DNA of 64,000 nt from Propionibacterium cyclohexanicum. GTDB lineage: Bacteria > Actinomycetota > Actinomycetes > Propionibacteriales > Propionibacteriaceae. Both the position numbers and the translations under genes were made by a program. The DNA is taken from assembly GCF_900111365.1 (NCBI RefSeq), contig NZ_FOGZ01000009.1, positions 40,298-104,297 of the forward strand. The letters are read 5' to 3'. The notes beneath the pieces are model-generated. The model was not told where the DNA came from. It saw only the letters and a program-made list of their open reading frames with translations, and did not search any database. This document shows positions 19,133 through 26,583 of this stretch, piece by piece (within the stretch, counting starts at the first letter, position 1; every line of letters starts with the position of its first letter).

Positions 19133-19941
19133 GCGTGCCGGTGGCGCTGACGATCGCCGGCAGTGATCCCTCGGGCGGCGCCGGGATCCAGGCCGATCTC
19201 AAGAGCTTCTCCGCGCTTGGCGCGTACGGGATGAGCGTCATCGTGGCGCTCACCGCCCAGAACACCACCGGAGTGGCCGCAGTGATGCAGGTACCGGCGG
19301 ATTTCGTGCGCCTCCAGCTCGACACGGTGCGTTCCGATGTGCGCATCGACACCGTCAAGGTCGGCATGCTGGCCTCAGCTGAACTCGTCTCGGTTATCGC
19401 CGATGGCCTCGACGCCTTGTCTGTGCAGCATCCCGGACTGCCGATCGTCGTAGACCCGGTCATGGTCGCCACATCTGGCGCCCGCCTGCTCGACGAAGAC
19501 GCCGTGGACGCGATCCGCAGACTGCTGCCCCGAGCCGGCCTCATCACGCCGAACCTCCCCGAAGCGGCGGTATTGCTCGACGAGCCCCAGGCCACGGATC
19601 TGGCGTCGATGATCGACCAGGCCAGCCGGCTCCTGGAGATGGGCGCCGCGCGCGTCTTGCTCAAGGGTGGTCACGGTTCGGGGCCGGAATCGAGCGATGT
19701 CCTGGCCCAGGCGGGTCGCGCACCGGAGGTGCTCACCGCGCCACGCATCGAGACGACCAACACCCACGGCACCGGCTGCTCGCTCAGCTCCGCGATCGCA
19801 GCCCTGCGCCCTGGGCACGAGGACTGGTCGAGCACGGTGCGCGAGGCCAAGGACTGGCTCACCGGGGCCCTTCGCCGCGCCGACGAACTGGAGATCGGCG
19901 CAGGCAGTGGCCCGGTCCATCACTTCTACCGGTGGTGGTGA
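19129..19941 (+). CDS. thiD: Hydroxymethylpyrimidine/phosphomethylpyrimidine kinase ThiD
   Basis: Phosphorylates HMP twice to HMP pyrophosphate. 270 residues of the ribokinase superfamily: [75 protein letters not shown] and the catalytic [14 protein letters not shown]. No C-terminal ThiE or TenA fusion is present. The start overlaps the thiE stop (ATGA), so thiMED are translated as a coupled set. With ThiM and ThiE it gives salvage from both thiamine halves without de novo ThiC or ThiG in view. Confidence 0.95.
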   Translation: MSVPVALTIAGSDPSGGAGIQADLKSFSALGAYGMSVIVALTAQNTTGVAAVMQVPADFVRLQLDTVRSDVRIDTVKVGMLASAELVSVIADGLDALSVQHPGLPIVVDPVMVATSGARLLDEDAVDAIRRLLPRAGLITPNLPEAAVLLDEPQATDLASMIDQASRLLEMGAARVLLKGGHGSGPESSDVLAQAGRAPEVLTAPRIETTNTHGTGCSLSSAIAALRPGHEDWSSTVREAKDWLTGALRRADELEIGAGSGPVHHFYRWW

Positions 19942-19944
19942 GCC

Positions 19945-21339
19945 GTGTCCGGCGCTCCCGTGCTCCCCGATGCGTCCCGCGCGGCGCCGGCCATCTCTGC
20001 CCGCGCCGAGGCGCCGCTGACGCTCACCCGCCATCCGGCACGCGTTCTCGGCTTCTGGCCACAGTGTGCCATGTGGGGATCCTTCGGGGTCACCCTGTTC
20101 GGCCCGCTCACCGGGGCACTCGTCACGGAGTCGGTCGGCAGCCTCCCCGGTGGCCTGCTCGCCTGCGCGATAGGGACCCTCATCGCGGCCCTCCTGCTGG
20201 GTGGCGCCGCGGCAATCGGTGCCCGGCTGGGGACGCCGTCGATGGTGGGACTGCGGGGCATGCTCGGGCACCGCGCCTCGATCGTGCCGACCGTCCTCAA
20301 CATCGCCCAGAACATCGGCTGGGCGACGATGGAGATCGTCGTCATCTCCAGCGCCGCCGCCGCCATCGCGGGCCCGGCCTGGCGATGGCCCTTCGTCGTG
20401 GCGGCCGGAGCGGCGGCCACCGTGATGTCGGTGCGCCCGCTGGGCACCGTGACATTCCTGCGCACGGTGATGCTGTGGCTGGTGATCGCCGGTTCGGTCT
20501 ACCTGTTCGTCATGGTGCTGCGCCAGCCGGCCCACCCGATCGCCCAGGACGAGGTGGCCGGGTTGTGGCCCGGCGTCGACCTGGCGGCCGCACAGGTCGT
20601 CTCATTCGCTCCCCTGGCCGCCGACTACTCGCGGCACTCGACATCGGGGCGGGCCGCCTTCGGCTCGGCATCCCTGGGCTACGGGCTGGCGATCTTCGGC
20701 TACTACTGCCTCGGCGTTGTGGCTGTCGGACACCTCGGCGGGGATGTGGGCGGGACGCACCTGCTGGGCGCGCTCATGGCCCTGCCGGCGGGTGCGATCG
20801 CAGTGGCCCTGCTGCTCACCGATGAGGTGGACGATGCCTTTGCCGACATCTACTCCGCGGCCGTCTCGGTGCACAACATCGCGCCAGGAATCGATCGCCG
20901 TACCACGGCCATCATCATGGGCGTGGTATCCACGGCGCTTGCCGGAGTGCTCGACTTCGACCAGTACGAGAGTTTCCTGTATCTCATCGGCTCGGCCTTC
21001 GTCCCCCTGTTCGCGGTGGCGGTGGTGGACTTCTTCTGGGTCAGCGGGGGACGCTGGGACACCTCCTCGGCAGCCACCTTCCGCTGGCCCCCGGCGCTCG
21101 CCTGGCTCCTCGGCTTCGTTGCCTACCAACTGATCCAGCCGGGCTCGGTGCCCGGCTGGTCGGCGCTGTGGGCCGCGATCCGTCGCGCTGCGGGAGTGCA
21201 CACACCCGGCTGGGTCGGCTCCACGCTGGGTTCGATGGTCGTCGCCGGCGCGTCCGCGTGGTTGCTCGGCCAGCTCGCCAATCGCCTCACACATCCCGGG
21301 CACCGGCTGGGGGCGAGCGCACGCGCGCATCGCGACTAG
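19945..21339 (+). CDS. NCS1-family permease, probable hydroxymethylpyrimidine transporter (CytX-like)
   Basis: A 464-residue polytopic membrane protein with about twelve hydrophobic helices, of the cytosine/purine/HMP permease family (GFWPQCAMWGSFGVTL, MVGLRGMLGHRAS, SFAPLAADYSRH, DFDQYESFLYLIGSAFVPLFAVAVVDFF). It begins at GTG 19945, three bases after thiD, in the same riboswitch-controlled operon; this points to uptake of the HMP precursor used by ThiD rather than cytosine. That substrate is inferred from context. Its stop codon is part of the -10 of the next transcript. Confidence 0.85.
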   Translation: MSGAPVLPDASRAAPAISARAEAPLTLTRHPARVLGFWPQCAMWGSFGVTLFGPLTGALVTESVGSLPGGLLACAIGTLIAALLLGGAAAIGARLGTPSMVGLRGMLGHRASIVPTVLNIAQNIGWATMEIVVISSAAAAIAGPAWRWPFVVAAGAAATVMSVRPLGTVTFLRTVMLWLVIAGSVYLFVMVLRQPAHPIAQDEVAGLWPGVDLAAAQVVSFAPLAADYSRHSTSGRAAFGSASLGYGLAIFGYYCLGVVAVGHLGGDVGGTHLLGALMALPAGAIAVALLLTDEVDDAFADIYSAAVSVHNIAPGIDRRTTAIIMGVVSTALAGVLDFDQYESFLYLIGSAFVPLFAVAVVDFFWVSGGRWDTSSAATFRWPPALAWLLGFVAYQLIQPGSVPGWSALWAAIRRAAGVHTPGWVGSTLGSMVVAGASAWLLGQLANRLTHPGHRLGASARAHRD

Positions 21340-21342
21340 AAT
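21337..21342 (+). promoter_or_regulatory. Probable -10 element (TAGAAT) for the ykoE riboswitch transcript
   Basis: TAGAAT overlaps the TAG stop of the permease gene and lies about ten bases before the second TPP aptamer. No clear -35 is visible. Confidence 0.5.
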
Positions 21343-21352
21343 GCGCGAGGTA

Positions 21353-21441
21353 GCACACGGGAGTCCGGTACACCGGGCTGAGAGGAGAGCAGGAGCTCTC
21401 GACCGTCGAACCTGATCCGGATCATGCCGGCGCAGGGAGGC
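21353..21441 (+). ncRNA. TPP riboswitch upstream of ykoE
   Basis: Second thiamine pyrophosphate aptamer: ACACGGGAGTCC, the GGGCTGAGAGG core (21375-21385), a GAGAGCAGGAGCTCTC stem, then CGAACCTGATCCGGATCATGCCGGCGCAGGGAGG. Unlike the first switch it is followed by a 51-base expression platform with two small hairpins before the ykoE ATG. Confidence 0.95.
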
Positions 21442-21445
21442 CTCT

Positions 21446-21490
21446 TGCGGGAAATCCCGCACCGTGCCCAGAAACGAAGGAATGGGGCAC
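21446..21490 (+). promoter_or_regulatory. Expression platform: two hairpins, the second holding the ykoE ribosome-binding site
   Basis: TGCGGG (21446-21451) pairs with CCCGCA (21456-21461) around AAAT. Then GTGCCC (21464-21469) pairs with GGGCAC (21485-21490), and its 15-base loop contains GAAGGA, the only ribosome-binding candidate, before the ATG at 21493. This arrangement could present or hide the site according to ligand state; no T tract argues against transcription termination. Confidence 0.55.
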
Positions 21491-21492
21491 AC

Positions 21493-22122
21493 ATGTCATC
21501 AAAGACACCATCTGCAATCGACGAGACGCGCCCGGTACAGCTCGGCGCCCATCACTGGCGGGTCGTCGACATCGTCGTCGGGGCGGTGCTCGCGGTCGCC
21601 GTCGGGCTCATCTTCTGGGCCTGGAACACCATCGGCAGCGCCTGGTACTCCGCCATGGCCGCGCTAACTCCGGGACTGGGCGGAATCGCGTCCGGCATCT
21701 GGTTTCTGGGCGGGCCGCTGGGGGCACTGGTGATCCGCAAGCCGGGCGCCGCGGTGTTCGTCGAAACGCTTGCCGCGGTCGTCTCCATGGTGATCGGCAA
21801 CCAGTGGGGTATCACCACCGTCACCTCGGGTTTCTTCCAGGGCCTCGGTGCCGAGATCGTCTTCCTCATCGTGCGCTACCGGATGTGGACGGTGCCGGTG
21901 GCCATCGTCGCCGGAGCCGCTGCCGGATTCGGGGCGTGGGCCAACGAGTTGTTCATCGGCCAGACCCCCAACATCACCATGGGTCTTGCCTTCAACGTGA
22001 TCTACCTGGTCTCGAACCTCGTCTCCGGGGCTGTCCTCGCCGGTCTGCTCGGCTGGATCGTCACGAAGGCCCTGGCGAAAACCGGTGCGCTGAACCGCTT
22101 CGCATCGGGCCGGCAGGCCTGA
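21493..22122 (+). CDS. ykoE: ECF transporter S component YkoE (thiamine/HMP uptake)
   Basis: Substrate-binding membrane subunit of an energy-coupling-factor importer. 209 residues with five or six hydrophobic helices and the YkoE-family stretches GGPLGALVIRKPGAAVFVETLAAVVSMVIGNQWG and FFQGLGAEIVFL. The ATG at 21493 comes after the riboswitch platform. The riboswitch and the ykoD and ykoC genes behind it identify thiamine or its pyrimidine moiety as cargo (known for the family). Confidence 0.92.
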   Translation: MSSKTPSAIDETRPVQLGAHHWRVVDIVVGAVLAVAVGLIFWAWNTIGSAWYSAMAALTPGLGGIASGIWFLGGPLGALVIRKPGAAVFVETLAAVVSMVIGNQWGITTVTSGFFQGLGAEIVFLIVRYRMWTVPVAIVAGAAAGFGAWANELFIGQTPNITMGLAFNVIYLVSNLVSGAVLAGLLGWIVTKALAKTGALNRFASGRQA

Positions 22123-22125
22123 ACC

Positions 22126-23634
22126 TTGACTGAGGCAGCTGCCGTACTGGCCCAGGACTGGGGCTGGCGCTATGCCGGCCGCACGCGCTGGGCCACCCGA
22201 CGGATCAGCTTCTCGATCGGGACCGGTGAGCGCGTCCTGCTGCTCGGCGGATCCGGGGCCGGCAAGTCCACGCTGTTGTCTGCGGTGAACGGCATCCTCG
22301 GCGGGGCCGACGAGGGCGAGGAGGAAGGCCAGCTGCTCGTCGACGGCCGGCACCCGAGCCGGCTGCACGGCCGGGTGGGACTGGTCATGCAGGACCCGAG
22401 TTCCCAGGTGATCCTCGAGCGGATCGGCGACGACGTGGCCTTCGGCTGCGAGAACCTCGGCGTGCCGCGCGAGCAGATCTGGCCGCGCGTGCGTGCCGCG
22501 CTCGACGCGGTACGCCTCGACCTCCCGCTCGACCACCCGACGAGTGCGCTGTCGGGTGGTCAGCAACAGCGGCTCGCCATCGCCGGGGCTCTTGCCATGC
22601 AGGACGGCGAGGACCGCGCCCCGGGGGTGCTTTGTCTCGACGAGCCGACCGCGAATCTCGATCCGACCGGGGTGCGCGAGGTGCGCGAGGTGATCTCCTC
22701 GGTGGTCGCCGACCGGCGCACCACGCTCATCGTTGTCGAACACCGGGTGAGGATCTGGGCCGAGCTGGTGGACCGGGTCATCGTGCTGGCATCTGGCGGG
22801 GGGCTACTGGCCGACGGCACGCCATCCGAGGTCTTCGCTGCTCATCACGACGAATTGGTGAGGGCCGGGGCCTGGGTTCCGGGGGCACACTCCGATCTGC
22901 GCCGGCGCCGGGTGCCCAGCACCCCGCCGCCGGCGATCCTGTCCGCCCGCGACCTCGCGATCGGCCGCGAGCCCGCTCATCTGGTCACATCCGGTGTGCG
23001 CACGCAGATCCCCGAGGGCCTGTCCACCGCCATCACCGGCCCCAACGGGGTGGGCAAGACGACCCTCGCGCTGACACTGGCAGGGCTGCTGGAGCCACTG
23101 GCAGGTCAGGTGGAGGCCGCAGCGTCGCTTCGCCCGGCGCGCCCCGCGCGGCTGGCCAGAAACCTCCGGCGCCGATTCGACCCGGCGCGCCCGAACACCT
23201 GGCCCAGCCGCGAGCTGCTCACCCGGATCGGCTCGGTCTTCCAGAATCCCGAGCACCAGTTCGTCGAGGCTCGAGTACGCGATGAGCTGGCAGTGGGCCT
23301 TCGGGCGCTGGGCCGCAGCCATGACGAGTGCGCCCGCCGAGTCGACGAGCTGCTCGCCCAGCTTCACCTGGAACAGGTGGCCGACGCCAATCCCTTCACG
23401 CTGTCCGGCGGCGAGAAGCGCAGGCTCTCCGTGGGGACCGTGCTGGCGACCGGTCCGGCTGTCATCTTCCTCGACGAGCCGACCTTCGGGCAGGACCACA
23501 ACACCTGGACCGACTTGGTGTCGCTCATCACGAGGATCCTCGAGCAGGGGTGCACCATCGTCTCCGTCACCCACGATGAGGCCTATCTGCGCCTGCTCGG
23601 CGAGAACATCGTCGCCATGGAGCCCGCCGCATGA
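22126..23634 (+). CDS. ykoD: ECF transporter dual ATP-binding protein YkoD
   Basis: Two ABC ATPase domains in one 502-residue chain that drive the ECF importer. Domain 1: Walker [30 protein letters not shown]. Domain 2 (from about 270): Walker A GPNGVGKTT, FQNPEHQFV, LSGGEKRR, IFLDEPTFGQD. The start appears to be TTG at 22126, three bases after ykoE; no better in-frame start precedes the first strand. The stop overlaps the ykoC ATG. Confidence 0.93.
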   Translation: MTEAAAVLAQDWGWRYAGRTRWATRRISFSIGTGERVLLLGGSGAGKSTLLSAVNGILGGADEGEEEGQLLVDGRHPSRLHGRVGLVMQDPSSQVILERIGDDVAFGCENLGVPREQIWPRVRAALDAVRLDLPLDHPTSALSGGQQQRLAIAGALAMQDGEDRAPGVLCLDEPTANLDPTGVREVREVISSVVADRRTTLIVVEHRVRIWAELVDRVIVLASGGGLLADGTPSEVFAAHHDELVRAGAWVPGAHSDLRRRRVPSTPPPAILSARDLAIGREPAHLVTSGVRTQIPEGLSTAITGPNGVGKTTLALTLAGLLEPLAGQVEAAASLRPARPARLARNLRRRFDPARPNTWPSRELLTRIGSVFQNPEHQFVEARVRDELAVGLRALGRSHDECARRVDELLAQLHLEQVADANPFTLSGGEKRRLSVGTVLATGPAVIFLDEPTFGQDHNTWTDLVSLITRILEQGCTIVSVTHDEAYLRLLGENIVAMEPAA

Positions 23635-24452
23635 CGACGCTCGACATCTCGGACCGGACGGCGCTGGCCGGGCAGCACAGCGCGACACGCGCCACTCGCC
23701 TCGACCGGCTCAACCCCGTCACCCGCTTCCTTCTGCTGGTGCTGGCAGCCCTTCCGGTGATCATCTCGCTCGACTGGCTGAGCGCAGCGGTGATGTTCGT
23801 CGGTACGGTGCTCATACTCCGTGCCTGCGGGGTGCCGGTCCGCCGGCTCGCACGCCGCCTGCGTCCGGTCCTGCTCGTCGCGCCGCTCGCAGCGGTGAGC
23901 ATGGCGCTCTACGGCAAGCCAGGCGGCGAGGTCTACTGGCACTGGGGCCTCATCTGGGTCACGCAGCGTTCCGTGACGATGGCGATCGCCGTCGTGGTAC
24001 GCATCCTGGCGCTGGGCGTGGCCGCAGTCGAGCTGCTCGGCGGCCTCGATCTCACGGCGACTGCCGACGGACTGGCCCAGATCTGCCGGCTGCCCGCCCG
24101 CTTCGTGCTCGGCGCGCTCGCCGGGCTTCGGCTCGCCGGGCTGTTCGTGGACGACTGGCGCACCCTGGCCCAGGCGCGGCGCGCCCGGGGACTGGGCGAC
24201 AGCGGGCGGCTACGGCGGTTCGCCACCATGGCATTCGCGCTGCTGGTCTTCGCGATTCGACGCGGCACCAAGCTCGCCACTGCCATGGAGGCCCGTGGGT
24301 TCTCCTCCCAGACCGCAGGGCGGCGCACCTGGGCGCGGGTCTCACGGCTGGGCCTGCCCGACGCAATCGGCTGGGTGATCACGGCAGCACTGGCTGCGCT
24401 GGCGATCGGCTCCTCGCTGTACTTCGGCACATTCAGCCTGGTGACCCGGTGA
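23631..24452 (+). CDS. ykoC: ECF transporter T component YkoC
   Basis: Membrane coupling subunit of the ECF importer, 273 residues with five to six hydrophobic helices and the two Ala-Arg-Gly signatures that contact the ATPases: QARRARGLG (about 180) and ATAMEARGF (about 220). It overlaps ykoD by four bases (ATGA) and the kinase gene that follows by four (GTGA). Confidence 0.92.
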   Translation: MTTLDISDRTALAGQHSATRATRLDRLNPVTRFLLLVLAALPVIISLDWLSAAVMFVGTVLILRACGVPVRRLARRLRPVLLVAPLAAVSMALYGKPGGEVYWHWGLIWVTQRSVTMAIAVVVRILALGVAAVELLGGLDLTATADGLAQICRLPARFVLGALAGLRLAGLFVDDWRTLAQARRARGLGDSGRLRRFATMAFALLVFAIRRGTKLATAMEARGFSSQTAGRRTWARVSRLGLPDAIGWVITAALAALAIGSSLYFGTFSLVTR

Positions 24453-25027
24453 ACCAGCCGCGCCTGCGGCTGCCGAGCGGGATGGCCAAGCTCGTCGACC
24501 GGCTGCTTGGCGACGCTCGCGGGCGGCGCCCAGTGATGATCCTGGACGGCGGATCCGGGGCAGGCAAGACGAGCTTGGCCGACGATCTGGTCGCATGCCT
24601 CGGCAGGGCTGCCATGGCAAACGTGCAGCTGGTGAGCCTCGACGACGTCTACCAGGGCTGGGACAGCCTGGCACAGACAAGCGAGACCCTGCCTGCCCTG
24701 CTCACCGGCTCCGATCCCGGATACTGGGGCTGGGACTGGCAGCTCGATCGGCGCACCGACTGGCATCCGATCGATCCCAGGGCGCCGCTCCTCGTGGAAG
24801 GCTGTGGGGCACTGACACCGGCCACGGCGCAGTGCGCGTCCACCACCATGTGGCTGGCGATGGCGCCGGCGCGACGCAGGCAGCGTGCGCTGGCGCGCGA
24901 CGGGGAGAATTACACGCCCCACTGGCAGCGCTGGGCCGCTCAGGAGCGTCAGCACTGGCGCCGCGATCGGCCCCGCGAGCTCGCGGACGTGGTGCTGCAT
25001 TGGATGGGCGGTGTCCCCGGGCACTAG
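24449..25027 (+). CDS. P-loop kinase of the uridine-kinase type, coupled to the thiamine transporter
   Basis: 192 residues with Walker A GGSGAGKT (about 34-41), a VSLDDVYQGWDSL segment that resembles the substrate-binding region of uridine kinase-like proteins, LLVEGCGAL, and an Arg-rich lid (ARRRQRALARD) ahead of a Trp-rich C-terminus. The GTG overlaps the ykoC stop, so translation is coupled to the transporter. Phosphorylating the imported vitamin or precursor (trapping) is an attractive guess from context, but substrate residues cannot be identified. A general nucleoside or unknown kinase is the alternative. Confidence 0.7.
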   Translation: MNQPRLRLPSGMAKLVDRLLGDARGRRPVMILDGGSGAGKTSLADDLVACLGRAAMANVQLVSLDDVYQGWDSLAQTSETLPALLTGSDPGYWGWDWQLDRRTDWHPIDPRAPLLVEGCGALTPATAQCASTTMWLAMAPARRRQRALARDGENYTPHWQRWAAQERQHWRRDRPRELADVVLHWMGGVPGH

Positions 25028-25037
25028 CGTGGACGCC

Positions 25038-25823
25038 ATGGCGAGATGCGAGCGCGACGAGCTGATCCTGGGCCAGGAGGGACAGTCCCCGGCAGTGATC
25101 GTCCCCCTGATCGGCGCAGGCGCCGAGGAGCTGGGCGCCCAGGCGCTGGCGGCCGGTCGCTTCGGAGACCTGGTGGAATGGCGGGTCGATGCATTCGGGG
25201 AACCGTTCGATTCCCAGCACCTGGCGCACACCGCAGCCATGCTGCGCGAAGCCTCCCGACGACCGCTCATCGCAACCGTGCGCACGGTGCACGAGGGTGG
25301 CGGCTTCGAGGGTGACGACGAGGACTATCTGCGCCTGGTGGAGACCCTGGCCGATTCTCCTGCAGTGAACCTGGTCGATGTGGAGGCTGCTCGGAGCACA
25401 GCCCGGCGCTGCATCGTGCGCGCGGGTGAACAGGGCACGGCCGTCATCGCCTCCCACCACGATGTCACCGGTACTCCCGAGGTCGGACGGATGGTCGATG
25501 AGCTGGCCCAATTGGAGTCCACTGGCGCGCAGTTCGTCAAACTGGCGGTCATGGCCCACTCCGCCGCCGATACCGCCCGCCTCCTGCTGGCGAGCGCCCA
25601 GCACCACGAGGTGGCCGGCGTGCCGTTCCTCACCATGGCGATGGGCCCCGCCGGGCTGGCGAGCAGGGTGGTGGGCCATCTGTTCGGTTCGTGTGCCACC
25701 TTCGCCTCGCTGGGGGATCTGTCATCGGCCCCCGGCCAGCCCTCGGTCGAGGGACTGCGGGCGGTGCTCGCGGAGTTCGCCCGACTCGGTGACAACACCC
25801 TGCCCTCGAGGGAGCTGTCGTGA
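25038..25823 (+). CDS. aroD: 3-dehydroquinate dehydratase, type I
   Basis: Third step of the shikimate pathway through a Schiff-base mechanism. 261 residues with VEWRVDAF, RPLIATVRT, the His pair in VIASHHDVTGTP, the Schiff-base lysine in FVKLAVMA and the C-terminal MAMGPAGLASRVVG. Actinobacteria more often use the type II enzyme. The ATG at 25038 is ten bases past the kinase stop. The last codons overlap the next gene (GTGA). Its place after a thiamine transporter has no evident pathway logic. Confidence 0.9.
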   Translation: MARCERDELILGQEGQSPAVIVPLIGAGAEELGAQALAAGRFGDLVEWRVDAFGEPFDSQHLAHTAAMLREASRRPLIATVRTVHEGGGFEGDDEDYLRLVETLADSPAVNLVDVEAARSTARRCIVRAGEQGTAVIASHHDVTGTPEVGRMVDELAQLESTGAQFVKLAVMAHSAADTARLLLASAQHHEVAGVPFLTMAMGPAGLASRVVGHLFGSCATFASLGDLSSAPGQPSVEGLRAVLAEFARLGDNTLPSRELS

Positions 25824-26440
25824 CGCTGGAAGGCCGCCCCAGCTCCGCCTGGTGGTCGCAGGCCCGCCTGCTGCCCATGCTCCTGTGGGCGACGGCCGGG
25901 GTCTGCGCGATCGCGGGCCTCATGAGTCTGTGGCTGGCCTCCCGGGTACCGTCCACCATTTCCGGCGAGGAACTGACCTCGCGCATGGACAACTCGTGGA
26001 CCTTGCTGGCCACCGCCACCGGCCTGCTGCTGATCATCACAGGCGTGGTCTGGCTCGCCTGGCAACGCGGTCTCGCCCGGCTCCTGCTGGCCGAAGGTGA
26101 CATGCGCCGCAGCCCGCAGATGCAGATGGTGGCCTGGGTGATCCCGGTAGTGGCATGGTGGTGGCCGCTGCGAGACATCCGCGAGCTGCACGGCTTTTTC
26201 GACGCCGACGAGGTGGAGTTCACCGATCTGACCCGCCGCTGGTGGATCTGCTGGCTCGCCTTCGGCGCCCTCCAGCTCGTCGCGGCCTGGATCGAGGGCT
26301 CGGTGCATACGGCCCCAGGCGTCCGGGTCACCTTCGTCGTGACCGGGCTTGCCGGGCTTGCCGCCCTGCCAGCTGCGCACTTCGCCACCATGATGGTCCG
26401 GCAGCTGACCGGGCATGTGGTGACGGCTTTGGGCCACTAG
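25820..26440 (+). CDS. DUF4328-type membrane protein
   Basis: 206 residues with about four to five hydrophobic helices (roughly 18-40, 62-85, 105-120, 145-160, 172-192). The WVIPVVAWWWPLRDIRELH segment is the hallmark of DUF4328 proteins of actinobacteria, whose function is unknown. It begins at a GTG overlapping the aroD stop, and is the last gene before a strong terminator. Confidence 0.7.
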   Translation: MTLEGRPSSAWWSQARLLPMLLWATAGVCAIAGLMSLWLASRVPSTISGEELTSRMDNSWTLLATATGLLLIITGVVWLAWQRGLARLLLAEGDMRRSPQMQMVAWVIPVVAWWWPLRDIRELHGFFDADEVEFTDLTRRWWICWLAFGALQLVAAWIEGSVHTAPGVRVTFVVTGLAGLAALPAAHFATMMVRQLTGHVVTALGH

Positions 26441-26492
26441 CTGCCCCCGGCAGTCGGCGAACCCCCAGCAGCATCATCGTCCGGACATGGCA

Positions 26493-26524
26493 GAGGGGCC
26501 GCACCTGCCTCGATGCGGCCCCTC
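26493..26524. terminator. 11-bp terminator hairpin between the DUF4328 gene and clpC
   Basis: Bases 26493-26503 pair perfectly with 26514-26524 around a ten-base loop, between two convergent genes. No T tract; probably works in both directions. Confidence 0.75.
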
Positions 26525-26583
26525 CTGACAGCGGCACTTACGCGTCCATGTGACAAGCGGCGCCTATGCCCCGGTCCGACCGG

